The notes under the pieces are model-generated. The model saw only the letters and a program-made list of their open reading frames with translations, did no database searches and had not been told where the DNA came from. Positions 22,373 through 30,577 of a stretch of 50,371 nucleotides of DNA are shown one piece after another. How positions within the stretch are numbered: the first letter of the stretch is position 1; every line of letters starts with the position of its first letter. Source of the stretch: Flavobacterium frigidimaris. GTDB taxonomy: Bacteria > Bacteroidota > Bacteroidia > Flavobacteriales > Flavobacteriaceae. The translations under genes were made by a program, and so were the position numbers. The stretch is taken from NCBI GenBank assembly GCA_900129595.1, contig FQWG01000028.1, forward strand, positions 1 to 50,371, written 5' to 3'.

Positions 22373-22891
22373 ATGAAAAAAATTATATTATTAGGATATA
22401 TGGGCTGTGGAAAGTCAACAATTGCCCAAAACTTGTCAAAAATTACAAATATTCCGTTTCTGGATTTAGATAAATGCATCGAAAATAAAGCAAATTTATC
22501 GATAAATGAGATTTTCGAGCAATTTGGAGAGATCCATTTTAGAAAATTAGAACACGAAATATTCGTAGAATTACTTCAGTCTTCAGAAAACAGCATAATA
22601 GGTTTAGGAGGAGGGACACCTTGTTACGCCAATAATCATGAATTATTGAAAAGCGATGATGTTACTTCGGTTTATTTAAAAGCTTCAATAGATACTTTAT
22701 ACGAGAGATTAGTTCATAACAAAAGCAAGCGCCCGTTAATCGCTAATATGAATGAAGAGGAAATGAGAGAATTTATCGCAAAGCATTTGTTCGATAGAAG
22801 TTATTATTACAACCATGCGCAACATAAAGTTACAGTTGATAATAAAACTATCGAAGAAACGGTTCAGGATATTTTAGAAATCTTAGCTTAA
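22373..22891 (+). CDS. aroK: shikimate kinase
   Basis: A 172-residue cytoplasmic kinase that phosphorylates shikimate at the 3-hydroxyl in aromatic amino acid synthesis. The Walker A loop is GYMGCGKST (residues 8-16), the shikimate-binding DLDK lies near residue 33, FRKLEHE near 57, the GLGGGTP motif near 80 and the lid arginine region SKRPLI near 122. Length is normal for the family. The gene is monocistronic and convergent with the phosphoribosyltransferase gene; the two coding ends overlap by 9 nt. Confidence 0.96.
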   Translation: MKKIILLGYMGCGKSTIAQNLSKITNIPFLDLDKCIENKANLSINEIFEQFGEIHFRKLEHEIFVELLQSSENSIIGLGGGTPCYANNHELLKSDDVTSVYLKASIDTLYERLVHNKSKRPLIANMNEEEMREFIAKHLFDRSYYYNHAQHKVTVDNKTIEETVQDILEILA

Positions 22892-23383
22892 AAAAGCATA
22901 ATTATCACCATTGTCATCAAAAACAACCTGAACATGCTCTAATAAAGAAGTTGATAGGGAGATTCCTTTAAAATCTGCCTTTACAGGATATTTTTTATGA
23001 TTTCTGTCTACAAGTACTGCTGTTTTGAATTTCTTTAACGGAACATCTAAGAAATGACGAACAGCATAGATCAGAGTGGTGCCTGAATTTAATACATCAT
23101 CAACAAGTACTAATCCTTTGTTTTTATATTCTTCTTTACTTAATGAAGTGTGTATTGGTAATTGTGGATTTTGTTTGTCGACTTTGACTTCGCAAATGGA
23201 AACTTTTAATGTCGAAATAGTCGTTAATGCCAAAGCAAGTTTTTGAGCAAAAATAAATCCGTTAGCGGCGATTCCGGCAATTACAATTTCTTCCTCATCG
23301 ACAAAAGTCTCGTATATTTGATAGGCGATACGTTTTATTTTGTGTTCTATTTCCTGATTCGTTAAGATGATGTTTTTGCTCAT
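22883..23383 (-). CDS. phosphoribosyltransferase family protein (PyrR-like)
   Basis: A 166-residue type I phosphoribosyltransferase. The PRPP-binding loop is LVLVDDVLNSGTT (about residues 93-105), and the core has IAANGFIFAQKLA and FKTAVLVDRNHKKYPVKADFKG, which resembles PyrR-type proteins. PyrR proteins can act as uracil phosphoribosyltransferases or as RNA-binding attenuation regulators. No pyrimidine genes are near, so the substrate is undecided. The 3' end overlaps aroK by 9 nt in convergent orientation. Confidence 0.85.
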   Translation of the reverse strand: MSKNIILTNQEIEHKIKRIAYQIYETFVDEEEIVIAGIAANGFIFAQKLALALTTISTLKVSICEVKVDKQNPQLPIHTSLSKEEYKNKGLVLVDDVLNSGTTLIYAVRHFLDVPLKKFKTAVLVDRNHKKYPVKADFKGISLSTSLLEHVQVVFDDNGDNYAFLS

Positions 23384-23547
23384 GATTTATTTTTTTTGCT
23401 AAAGTACAAATTTAGGTTATGAAATTCCAATATATGAAATCCCAAATTCCAATGTGGAGGTTTTGATTTTAGATCTTTTTTGGAATTTGGAAATTTATCA
23501 TTGAGATTCTATTATTTAGTTATTGTTGTGGATTTAAAAATTGGAAT

Positions 23548-23937
23548 TTAATTTTCTTCGTCCTCATCAATAATATCATTGCCGTATTCGTCAATATCTC
23601 TTCTGTCTTTTTTGGTAGGTCTTCCGGTTCCTGTTTTGCGATAATGCTCTTTGGATAGTTTTAATAATTCTAAATGCGCATAAGCTTCAGCCGGAGTTTC
23701 ATTTTTTCGATACATATCAACAAGTTTTGCGCCAACACGACTTTCAGGTATGTCTAGCACAGTGATAATTTGTGTGATCTGATCTTTTCTGAAGGTAATT
23801 TTATCAGTGGGAAAAACCTCTTTTGATGGTTTTGCAACTTGCCCATTTACAGTTATATGGTTTTTTTTGCATGCTTCGGTCACCATGTTTCTGGTTTTAT
23901 AATAACGCACGCACCACAGGTATTTGTCTATTCTCAT
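23548..23937 (-). CDS. S4-domain RNA-binding protein (Hsp15-like)
   Basis: A 129-residue protein starting MRIDKYLWCVRYYKTRNMVTEACKKNHITVNGQVAKPSKEV, the S4 RNA-binding fold of the Hsp15/RlbA type. Hsp15 binds stalled 50S subunits carrying nascent chains. The C-terminus is basic and then acidic (RPTKKDRRDIDEYGNDIIDEDEEN). A longer frame from 23982 exists, but the S4 domain begins at the internal ATG at 23937, which I chose. It is divergent from the FKBP lipoprotein gene, with about 80 nt between starts. Confidence 0.88.
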   Translation of the reverse strand: MRIDKYLWCVRYYKTRNMVTEACKKNHITVNGQVAKPSKEVFPTDKITFRKDQITQIITVLDIPESRVGAKLVDMYRKNETPAEAYAHLELLKLSKEHYRKTGTGRPTKKDRRDIDEYGNDIIDEDEEN

Positions 23938-24016
23938 AATTTTTCTAAAATCAACGTTAAAATCTTTACAAAAATAAATCAATATTGTATCTTGCGCACC
24001 TAAAAAATTAACAATA

Positions 24017-25222
24017 ATGAATAAATTTAAATATTATTTTATTTTATTGCTTGCAGGTATTTCTTTGGTTTCTTGTAATAAAAGTGATGATAATGATGTG
24101 GTGACCGTTCCTTTGAGAGATTATGCGGAGCAATATAAAGCAGATAATGATTCTATTATTAAATATTTAAAGACTAATTATATCACTGTGACGAATAATC
24201 CGGGAACTCCACAGGATCAGGACGTGGTGATAAAAAAAATAGTTGCTGGCGACGGAAATGTTTCTATCTGGGATCAGACAACTTATCCTTTAGAAACAAG
24301 AGATGTTTATAGTAATGATGTGGCTTATAAGGTTTATTATTTGACTTTAAGGAAAGGATTGGGTCAATCGCCAACGAATACTGATAAAGTAGTTACCTCT
24401 TATTCAGGTAATTTGTTAGATAATACAGTTTTTGAGACCTCTTATGGATATGCAACGAACTGGTTTTTGTTTCCGTATGGTGCTGATACGGCAACGGATA
24501 AAGTAACACGAGTAGAAGGCTGGTCAGAGATTTTTCCTAAATTTAAAACTGGTACTTCTAAGACCGATCCTAATAGTGGTGTAATCACTTATAGCGATTT
24601 TGGCGCAGGAGTTATGTTTTTGCCTTCAGGGTTAGCTTATTATGCTGGTGGGAGCGGCAGTGTTCCGGCTTATACTCCTGTAGTTTTTAGTTTTAAGTTG
24701 TTTGATCTTCAGAGAATGGATAACGAGTTTACAGTTTCCTCTACTACCGGTCAAGTAGTTTTTCTTGGTGATGGTGTTCCTGATTATTTAGAAGATAGTA
24801 ACGGTGATGGATATCTTTACGATTTTAGAGATACAAAGAAATATCCAAATCCACCGGCTAATTTAGTTGATGATACAGATGGAGATGGTATTCCTGACTT
24901 TTTAGATTTTGATGATGACGGAGATGGTTTTACAACCAGATTTGAGCTTACGAAACCTGCTGATCAGGTGGGTATTATTGGCGGTGTAAATTATGGAGCA
25001 AGATTTTATTATCCATGGGATCCTATTGTGGATAATCCATTAACTCCAAATGTAGATGAAACTGAGCCAAGAGGAATTCCAAGAAGACCAACAGGGGCAC
25101 TTGCAGATCCTGGTAAGCCTGAATCTTCAACTAATGTAAAGGCATATTTACCTGAAGATTATACTGCTAATCCAAGATTGAGAATACATCTGGATAAAAC
25201 GTATCCTATAAAACAGAATTAA
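24017..25222 (+). CDS. FKBP-type peptidyl-prolyl isomerase lipoprotein with calcium-binding repeats
   Basis: A 401-residue lipoprotein. The signal peptide ends in a lipobox (AGISLVSC, Cys at residue 20). An FKBP-like domain follows (about residues 105-235: VVTSYSGNLLDNTVFETSY, GWSEIFPKFKTGT, VMFLPSGLAYY), in the form seen in flavobacterial lipoproteins. The C-terminal region carries Asp-rich repeats DSNGDGYLYDF (about 260) and DTDGDGIPDFLDFDDDGDGF (about 287), like thrombospondin type 3 calcium-binding repeats. It probably assists folding at the cell surface or in the periplasm. Catalytic competence is not certain, because several usual FKBP active-site aromatics cannot be placed by eye. Confidence 0.85.
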   Translation: MNKFKYYFILLLAGISLVSCNKSDDNDVVTVPLRDYAEQYKADNDSIIKYLKTNYITVTNNPGTPQDQDVVIKKIVAGDGNVSIWDQTTYPLETRDVYSNDVAYKVYYLTLRKGLGQSPTNTDKVVTSYSGNLLDNTVFETSYGYATNWFLFPYGADTATDKVTRVEGWSEIFPKFKTGTSKTDPNSGVITYSDFGAGVMFLPSGLAYYAGGSGSVPAYTPVVFSFKLFDLQRMDNEFTVSSTTGQVVFLGDGVPDYLEDSNGDGYLYDFRDTKKYPNPPANLVDDTDGDGIPDFLDFDDDGDGFTTRFELTKPADQVGIIGGVNYGARFYYPWDPIVDNPLTPNVDETEPRGIPRRPTGALADPGKPESSTNVKAYLPEDYTANPRLRIHLDKTYPIKQN

Positions 25223-25240
25223 TTTTATTTAAAATATAAT

Positions 25241-25274
25241 AGCCCTGAAAGTGATTTCGGGGCTGTTTTTTTTT
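25241..25274 (+). terminator. rho-independent terminator
   Basis: AGCCCTGAAA and TTTCGGGGCT form a 10-bp stem with a GTGA loop, followed by nine T. It ends the FKBP lipoprotein gene. Confidence 0.85.
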
Positions 25275-25354
25275 GCTCAGTTATATAAGATAAAAGCAGG
25301 ATATGTTTATTTTTTATGAGGTAGTATTGAGTGAGTTAAATAGTTTTGGATACA

Positions 25355-25395
25355 AAAAAGAAGCCTCGAAAATTACTTTTCGAGGCTTCTTTATA
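25355..25395 (-). terminator. terminator of the transketolase operon (bidirectional)
   Basis: AAGAAGCCTCGAAAA and its complement enclose a short loop, with A and T runs on the two sides, so it can work in both directions. It lies just after the stop of the C-terminal transketolase gene. Confidence 0.8.
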
Positions 25396-25415
25396 TAAGT
25401 AAGAAAATCTAAAAA

Positions 25416-26369
25416 TTATTTTCTTTTGATTACTCTTTCTACAGCTTCAACAATCGCCTGATTGTTTAATTTGTATTTCTCCATTAATTGCTCTGGAGTT
25501 CCGGATTCGCCAAAACTATCGTTTACGGCAACAAACTCTTGTGGAGCAGGAGTGTTTAAAGCTAGTACTCTTGAAACACTTTCTCCAAGGCCTCCAAGAA
25601 TGTTGTGCTCTTCTGCAGTTACAACACATTTTGTTTTAGCCAATGATTTTAGAATTGCTTCTTCGTCTAATGGTTTAATCGTGTGAATGTTGATTACTTC
25701 GGCAGAAATACCTTTTGCTTCTAATGCTTCAGCAGCAATAAGCGCTTCCCAAACTAAGTGTCCTGTCGCTACAATCGTAACATCAGTTCCTTCGTTTAAT
25801 AAGATTGCTTTTCCAATTACGAAAGGTTCATCAGCTGGCATGAAATTAGGAACAACCGGACGTCCAAAACGTAAATAAGCCGGACCGTGATGATCTGCTA
25901 GTGCTAATGTAGCTGCTTTAGTCTGGTTGTAATCGCAAGTATTGATTACAGTCATTCCAGGCAACATTTTCATTAGTCCGATATCTTCAAGGATTTGGTG
26001 AGTTGCTCCGTCTTCTCCTAGTGTTAAACCGGCGTGAGAAGCACAGATTTTTACGTTTTTATCAGAATAAGCAACAGATTGACGAATTTGATCGTAAACT
26101 CTTCCTGTAGAGAAGTTAGCGAAAGTTCCTGTAAAAGGAATTTTTCCTCCAATTGTCAGACCGGCAGCGATACCAATCATATTGGCTTCTGCAATACCAA
26201 TTTGGAAAAAACGCTCAGGATGATTTTTCTTGAAATCATCAAATTTCAATGATCCAATTAAATCAGCACAAAGTGCTACAACTTTTTCGTTTTTTTGACC
26301 TAGTTCAGTCATTCCTGCTCCAAAACCAGAACGGGTATCTTTACTTCCTGTATTTGTATATTTTTTCAT
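25416..26369 (-). CDS. transketolase, C-terminal subunit
   Basis: A 317-residue protein carrying the pyrimidine-binding and C-terminal domains of transketolase: NEKVVALCADLIGS, FFQIGIAEANMIGIAAGLTIGGKIPF with the catalytic Glu that activates thiamine diphosphate, SHAGLTLGEDGATHQILEDIGLMKMLP, and EEHNILGGLGESVSRVLA. Split transketolases with N and C halves in two genes are common in Bacteroidota and archaea. The enzyme transfers two-carbon units in the pentose phosphate pathway. The N-terminal half is encoded 75 nt upstream in the same orientation, and the spacer holds an AAGCTT-rich repeat. Confidence 0.95.
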   Translation of the reverse strand: MKKYTNTGSKDTRSGFGAGMTELGQKNEKVVALCADLIGSLKFDDFKKNHPERFFQIGIAEANMIGIAAGLTIGGKIPFTGTFANFSTGRVYDQIRQSVAYSDKNVKICASHAGLTLGEDGATHQILEDIGLMKMLPGMTVINTCDYNQTKAATLALADHHGPAYLRFGRPVVPNFMPADEPFVIGKAILLNEGTDVTIVATGHLVWEALIAAEALEAKGISAEVINIHTIKPLDEEAILKSLAKTKCVVTAEEHNILGGLGESVSRVLALNTPAPQEFVAVNDSFGESGTPEQLMEKYKLNNQAIVEAVERVIKRK

Positions 26370-26382
26370 TTTGTTTTTTTTG

Positions 26383-26447
26383 CTGTACGCAATAGGCTGT
26401 AGGCAATAGGCATAAAGCTTACTGCTTAAGGCTTAAAGCTTTTTTTA
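26383..26447. repeat. AAGCTT-rich intergenic repeat between the transketolase halves
   Basis: Direct near-repeats GCAATAGGCTGTAG and GCAATAGGCAT are followed by TAAAGCTT, ACTGCTTAAGGC and TTAAAGCTTTTTT. A related block with the opposite sense occurs at 47113-47200. This appears to be a dispersed flavobacterial intergenic repeat. Confidence 0.5.
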
Positions 26448-27296
26448 ATAATCGATTTGATCTGCAGAATAGTTTTGAGCCAAAGCACTTGCCAATTGAT
26501 CATTGTTAGGTGCTTTACCATGCCACGCATGAGTGTGCATCATAAAATCAACTCCGTTACCCATTTCAGTATGTAGTAAAATACAAACTGGTTTTCCTTT
26601 TCCTGTTCTTGATTTAGCATCAGTCAGACCTGCGATAATAGCATCGATGTTGTTTCCTTCTTTAATTTCAAGAACGTCCCAGTCAAAAGCTTCAAATTTA
26701 GCACGGATACTTCCCATTGCTAAAACTTCGTCAGTAGTACCGTCAATTTGTTTTCCGTTAACGTCGATAGTTGCAATTAGATTGTCTACTTTTTTAGCAG
26801 AAGCATACATGATTGCTTCCCAGTTTTGACCTTCTTGTAATTCGCCGTCACCATGTAAAGTGTAAATTAAATGATTGTCCCCATTTAATTTTTTAGCTTG
26901 AGCAGCTCCAATTCCTACAGATAAACCTTGTCCTAATGAGCCAGAAGCTATACGAACTCCAGGTAAACCTTCATGAGTGGTTGGATGTCCTTGTAAACGT
27001 GAGTTTAATAATCTGAAAGTTGCAAGTTCTGAAACAGGGAAATAACCGCTACGTGCTAATACGCTATAAAATACAGGAGAAATGTGGCCATTAGAAAGGA
27101 AAAAGATGTCTTCTCCAATTCCGTCCATATCAAAACCTTCTTTACGCTCCATAATGTTTTGGTACAGAGTTACCAAAAATTCAGTACAACCTAGTGAACC
27201 ACCTGGGTGACCTGAGTTGACAGCATGTACCATTCGAAGAATATCTCTTCTTACTTGGATAGTTAAATCGCTTAATTGTTGTGTGTTAGGCTTCAT
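26445..27296 (-). CDS. transketolase, N-terminal subunit
   Basis: A 283-residue protein with the thiamine-diphosphate-binding domain: HAVNSGHPGGSLGCTEFLVTLY, DIFFLSNGHISPVFYSVLA, ASGSLGQGLSVGIGAAQAKKL, and the diphosphate/Mg motif GDGELQEGQNWEAIMYASAKKVDNL. It ends without the pyrimidine-binding domain, which is supplied by the next gene. Expression is probably from the promoter at 27322-27352. Length is typical of the split form. Confidence 0.95.
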   Translation of the reverse strand: MKPNTQQLSDLTIQVRRDILRMVHAVNSGHPGGSLGCTEFLVTLYQNIMERKEGFDMDGIGEDIFFLSNGHISPVFYSVLARSGYFPVSELATFRLLNSRLQGHPTTHEGLPGVRIASGSLGQGLSVGIGAAQAKKLNGDNHLIYTLHGDGELQEGQNWEAIMYASAKKVDNLIATIDVNGKQIDGTTDEVLAMGSIRAKFEAFDWDVLEIKEGNNIDAIIAGLTDAKSRTGKGKPVCILLHTEMGNGVDFMMHTHAWHGKAPNNDQLASALAQNYSADQIDY

Positions 27297-27321
27297 TTTA
27301 TGTGTAAAAGTTAAACTGGTG

Positions 27322-27352
27322 CAAAAGTAATTTTTATTTTGCGGGCTGACAA
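27322..27352 (-). promoter_or_regulatory. promoter of the transketolase operon
   Basis: On the minus strand TTG (27350-27352), 20 nt, then TACTTTTG (27322-27329), close to the Bacteroidota consensus. It lies 26 nt before the N-terminal transketolase start. Confidence 0.65.
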
Positions 27353-27488
27353 ATGATTTTTCGCTTTAGTTTGTTGTAATTGTTAAATTATAGCCCTTTT
27401 TTTCGTAGATGTTAAAAATAACTCTCGAATATTTTTGTTTTTTCGAATGAGAGAGTAGAATTGCTTTGTCTTTTATTGAAAAAGCATA

Positions 27489-27513
27489 AAAAAAGTCCCG
27501 AAAATTGGGACTT
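27489..27513 (-). terminator. rho-independent terminator
   Basis: On the minus strand AAGTCCC and GGGACTT form a 7-bp stem and are followed by seven T. It ends the acidic hypothetical gene at 27547-27846. Confidence 0.75.
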
Positions 27514-27546
27514 GTGAATTTATTCAATTTAAGATGATGAAGATTT

Positions 27547-27846
27547 TTATTCGGTATCGCCTTCGCTATAGAAATTGTTTTCTTCGTCTTCAGAGCCTAT
27601 TTCTTCTTGTTGATCATCAAGCTCAGAGCCTGGTATATCTAGATCGTTGCCAAGTTTATCACTGTTTTGTTTCCACTCATGATTGTCCTGGCTGATCGTT
27701 TTTTCAGTTGAGATTTCTTCAGGATCGATGTCTTCAAGTTTGTCTTCATTATTGTAAATGTCTTCTGAAGCAGGATAATCTAATTCTTCCAGATTTTTTT
27801 CGATTTCATTTTCGTCTGCTGGTTTTTTTTCTTCTGAATTTATCAT
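27547..27846 (-). CDS. acidic low-complexity hypothetical protein
   Basis: A 99-residue, extremely acidic protein (Glu, Asp, Asn and Ser dominate) with no hydrophobic core, signal or recognisable domain. It is probably intrinsically disordered. Glu/Asp-rich short proteins are frequent as conserved hypotheticals in Flavobacterium. It is a single gene with its own terminator. No function can be given. Confidence 0.6.
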   Translation of the reverse strand: MINSEEKKPADENEIEKNLEELDYPASEDIYNNEDKLEDIDPEEISTEKTISQDNHEWKQNSDKLGNDLDIPGSELDDQQEEIGSEDEENNFYSEGDTE

Positions 27847-28032
27847 GATTTTTCTTTTTTTAATAGTGTCCTATAAAGTTATGAAAACTACGATTTAATA
27901 TTGTTATAGTTTTTAAATCAGAAAGTTGTAGTATTCACATCATTTGATTTGAATTCCAATTTTTAAAAACCTAAATTCCAAATGAAAAATGATTTTGCAT
28001 TTTGATAATTATTTCATTTTCTAATGGATAAA

Positions 28033-28893
28033 TTATCTAATTCCCTTAATATCGCTCCAGGTAATCAACTGAATGTTGTTTTCTTTTAGTTTTGATTGGC
28101 ATTCCTCACTAGTGAAAAAATCAAAATCGGTTTGGCGCCATGCTGAGCCAAAGTTAGGGTGATGAATTGTGATGCCCTGCATCTCGAAATCATCAAAAGC
28201 CGGGTGCAGCAGAAAAACATTAAATCCGGGCTTAATGTTGTCTAATGCCTGTGCGTAAGAATGTCGTAATTCTCCTTTTTCGAAATCAGAAAAATGTCCA
28301 ATTAAAAGATTATCGGCCAAAAGGGTATTTTCAAAATTGTATTTATCGTCAGACAAACGGATAGATTCAACGAATTGCTGGTTTATGAAAACGGGTAAAT
28401 TGTATTTTGTTCCGAGTTCTTTATAGAGTTCTAAAATGTCTGGCGTAACGCCTGCGCTGCACATGTGAGAGTCGAGATGCGTTGGGCGAATTCCGAATTG
28501 TAATGCTTTTTCGATTTGGGCGGTAAGTTCTTTTTTTATTTCTGATAGAAGTGCATTGTTTTTGAAATCGGCTCTGGTTTTATAAAAATAACCGTTTTGA
28601 TCGACTAAACTCGAAACTTCTGCGATAGGAAGAACGGGGCCAAACTTATAATTTTCCCATTCGCAAGTCAGGGTAAGGTGAACGCCGCAATCGTAATTGG
28701 GATTGTTTTTGGCAAATGTTGCCATTTCATAAAACCACGGACAAGGCACCATTATGCTGTAGGAGTTGACGGATCCGCTTTGAAGTGCTTGTATAGTGGC
28801 CTGATTTTCTGAATGGGATAATCCGGCATCGTCAGCATGAATTATTAGGAGTTTTGCGTCTTCGGGATGTCCTAGTTTTTGGGCTAAATTCAT
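28033..28893 (-). CDS. ChbG/YdjC-family carbohydrate deacetylase
   Basis: A 286-residue protein of the YdjC/ChbG family, metal-dependent deacetylases acting on acetylated sugars such as chitooligosaccharides. Metal-site motifs are IHADDAGLSHSEN (Asp pair near residue 21), CGVHLTLTCEW (His near 72) and THLDSHMCSAG (His near 138 and 142); HPAF lies near the C-terminus. No signal peptide is present, so it is cytoplasmic. It is a single gene and the true substrate is unknown. Confidence 0.9.
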   Translation of the reverse strand: MNLAQKLGHPEDAKLLIIHADDAGLSHSENQATIQALQSGSVNSYSIMVPCPWFYEMATFAKNNPNYDCGVHLTLTCEWENYKFGPVLPIAEVSSLVDQNGYFYKTRADFKNNALLSEIKKELTAQIEKALQFGIRPTHLDSHMCSAGVTPDILELYKELGTKYNLPVFINQQFVESIRLSDDKYNFENTLLADNLLIGHFSDFEKGELRHSYAQALDNIKPGFNVFLLHPAFDDFEMQGITIHHPNFGSAWRQTDFDFFTSEECQSKLKENNIQLITWSDIKGIR

Positions 28894-29111
28894 TTTGTTT
28901 GTTTTGTTTATTTTGTTTTTGTTGGAAGAATAAATGGTACGCAGATTTAAACGGATTTTTATTTTGTTATTCAGATGGTTTTACTTTGCGAGTGCTTCGA
29001 CTTTGCTCACCTTTACAATTCCGACTTTGTCTGACAATTTCAAACTACTCAGCCGGATAATAGTTTTATTCAAATTTAAAAATTTCTGGTGGAAATGTCG
29101 GGTCTTTTTTT

Positions 29112-29197
29112 GCGTTAGGGATAGAAGCGAAAAGCCCACAGCCTGACGAAGGAAGTGCGAGGACTTGTAGCGGATAGCCCGACCGAAGGGAACGCCC
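29112..29197 (-). repeat. flavobacterial dispersed intergenic repeat, copy A
   Basis: A segment starting GCGTTAGGGATAGAAGCG and ending CCGACCGAAGGGAACGCCC. Its GATAGAAGCGAAAAGCC part resembles the minus strand of the block near 50030 (GATGGAAGCGGAAATCC), and AGCGGATAGCCC resembles AGGAAATAGCTCC. Both are much richer in GC than the surrounding sequence. The orientation given is arbitrary. Confidence 0.45.
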
Positions 29198-29305
29198 AAA
29201 ATATTTAAATTCCGATTTTTAAAACTCCAAATTCAAATTTGTTTTGTGTCAGCTTTTAGGTTGGTGAAAATCATTATCTCATTTTCTAATTGACAAATTA
29301 TCTAA

Positions 29306-29339
29306 TTGATTAAATTTTCCTGAAATTAGCTTACCTTTG
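29306..29339 (+). promoter_or_regulatory. promoter of tgt
   Basis: TTG (29306-29308) and TACCTTTG (29332-29339) are 23 nt apart and lie 20 nt before the tgt start. They match the Bacteroidota promoter pattern. Confidence 0.55.
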
Positions 29340-29359
29340 CCGACTGAAAAAAGAAACAG

Positions 29360-30490
29360 ATGAAGTTTGATTTATTGAAAAAAGATCCGCAATCTAAAGC
29401 GAGAGCGGGAAGTATTACTACAGATCATGGTGTAATCGAAACGCCTATTTTTATGCCTGTTGGAACGGTTGCATCTGTAAAAGGAGTACACCAGCGTGAG
29501 CTAAAACAAGATATAAATCCGGATATTATCCTGGGAAACACTTATCATTTATATTTACGTCCGCAAACTGAAATTCTTGAAAAAGCAGGAGGATTGCATA
29601 AATTTATGAATTGGGATCGTAATATTTTGACTGATTCTGGTGGATATCAGGTGTATTCTCTTTCGAATAACAGAAAAATTAAAGAAGAAGGTGTAAAGTT
29701 TAAATCGCATATTGACGGTTCGTATCACTTTTTCTCACCGGAAAGCGTAATGGAAATTCAACGTACCATTGGAGCTGATATTATCATGGCTTTTGATGAG
29801 TGTACGCCTTATCCTTGCGATTACAGATATGCACAACGCTCGATGCACATGACGCACCGCTGGTTAGATCGTTGTATCAGCCATTTGGATAAATTGCCTT
29901 TTAAATACGGATACGAACAAACATTTTTTCCTATTGTTCAGGGAAGTACTTATAAAGATTTACGTCAGCAATCTGCTGAATATATTGCCAATTCAGGACA
30001 ACAAGGAAATGCAATTGGAGGTTTGTCAGTTGGAGAACCTGCTGAGGAAATGTACGCGATGACCGAAGTGGTTTGTGAAATTTTACCGGAAGATAAACCA
30101 CGTTATTTGATGGGAGTGGGAACTCCGATAAATATTTTAGAAAATATTGCGTTAGGTATTGATATGTTCGACTGTGTAATGCCAACTCGTAATGCGAGAA
30201 ATGGTATGTTGTTTACAGCAAACGGAACGATCAATATCAAAAACAAAAAGTGGGAAGATGATTTTTCTCCAATCGACGAAATGGGACATACTTTTGTAGA
30301 TACTGAATATACAAAAGCGTACTTGCGTCACTTATTTGCAGCTAATGAATATTTAGGAAAGCAAATTGCCACGATTCATAATCTTGGTTTTTATATGTGG
30401 TTGGTTCGTGAAGCCAGAAAACATATCTTAGCTGGAGATTTTAGACCATGGAAAGAAATGATGGTTAAAAATATGAGTCAAAGACTATAA
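29360..30490 (+). CDS. tgt: tRNA-guanine transglycosylase
   Basis: A 376-residue enzyme that exchanges guanine-34 for preQ1 in tRNAs with GUN anticodons, the first tRNA step of queuosine synthesis. Visible motifs are TPIFMPVGTVASVKGV, LGNTYHLYLRPQTE, LTDSGGYQVYSL with the general catalytic Asp, the nucleophile region GIDMFDCVMPTRNARNG, and a zinc site near the C-terminus that appears degenerate by eye (the usual Cys cluster is not evident). Length is normal. An LptF/G-type permease gene follows after a long hairpin. Confidence 0.96.
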   Translation: MKFDLLKKDPQSKARAGSITTDHGVIETPIFMPVGTVASVKGVHQRELKQDINPDIILGNTYHLYLRPQTEILEKAGGLHKFMNWDRNILTDSGGYQVYSLSNNRKIKEEGVKFKSHIDGSYHFFSPESVMEIQRTIGADIIMAFDECTPYPCDYRYAQRSMHMTHRWLDRCISHLDKLPFKYGYEQTFFPIVQGSTYKDLRQQSAEYIANSGQQGNAIGGLSVGEPAEEMYAMTEVVCEILPEDKPRYLMGVGTPINILENIALGIDMFDCVMPTRNARNGMLFTANGTINIKNKKWEDDFSPIDEMGHTFVDTEYTKAYLRHLFAANEYLGKQIATIHNLGFYMWLVREARKHILAGDFRPWKEMMVKNMSQRL

Positions 30491-30496
30491 AAATAG

Positions 30497-30558
30497 TTTC
30501 AAGTTTCAGGTTTCAAGTTTCAAGTTCTCACTAGAACCTGAAACTTGAAACCTGAAAC
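30497..30558 (+). terminator. long hairpin built of GAAACTTGAAAC repeats
   Basis: Direct repeats of TTTCAAGTTTCAGG on the left are mirrored by CCTGAAACTTGAAACC on the right, around a short loop ACTA. The stem exceeds 20 bp. It lies between tgt and the permease gene and may terminate or stabilise the transcript; there is no strong T run. This type of TTTCAAG/CTTGAAA repeat is common in flavobacterial intergenic regions. Confidence 0.55.
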
Positions 30559-30577
30559 AAAACAAACAAAAAAATAT

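Larger units (their letters stand above)
28894..29359. other. 466-nt intergenic region with a dispersed repeat
   Basis: No convincing gene is present; the open frames here lack family resemblance or credible starts. The region holds a GC-richer dispersed repeat (29112-29197), AT-rich degenerate AATTCC-type sequence, and the tgt promoter at its right end. Confidence 0.6.
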
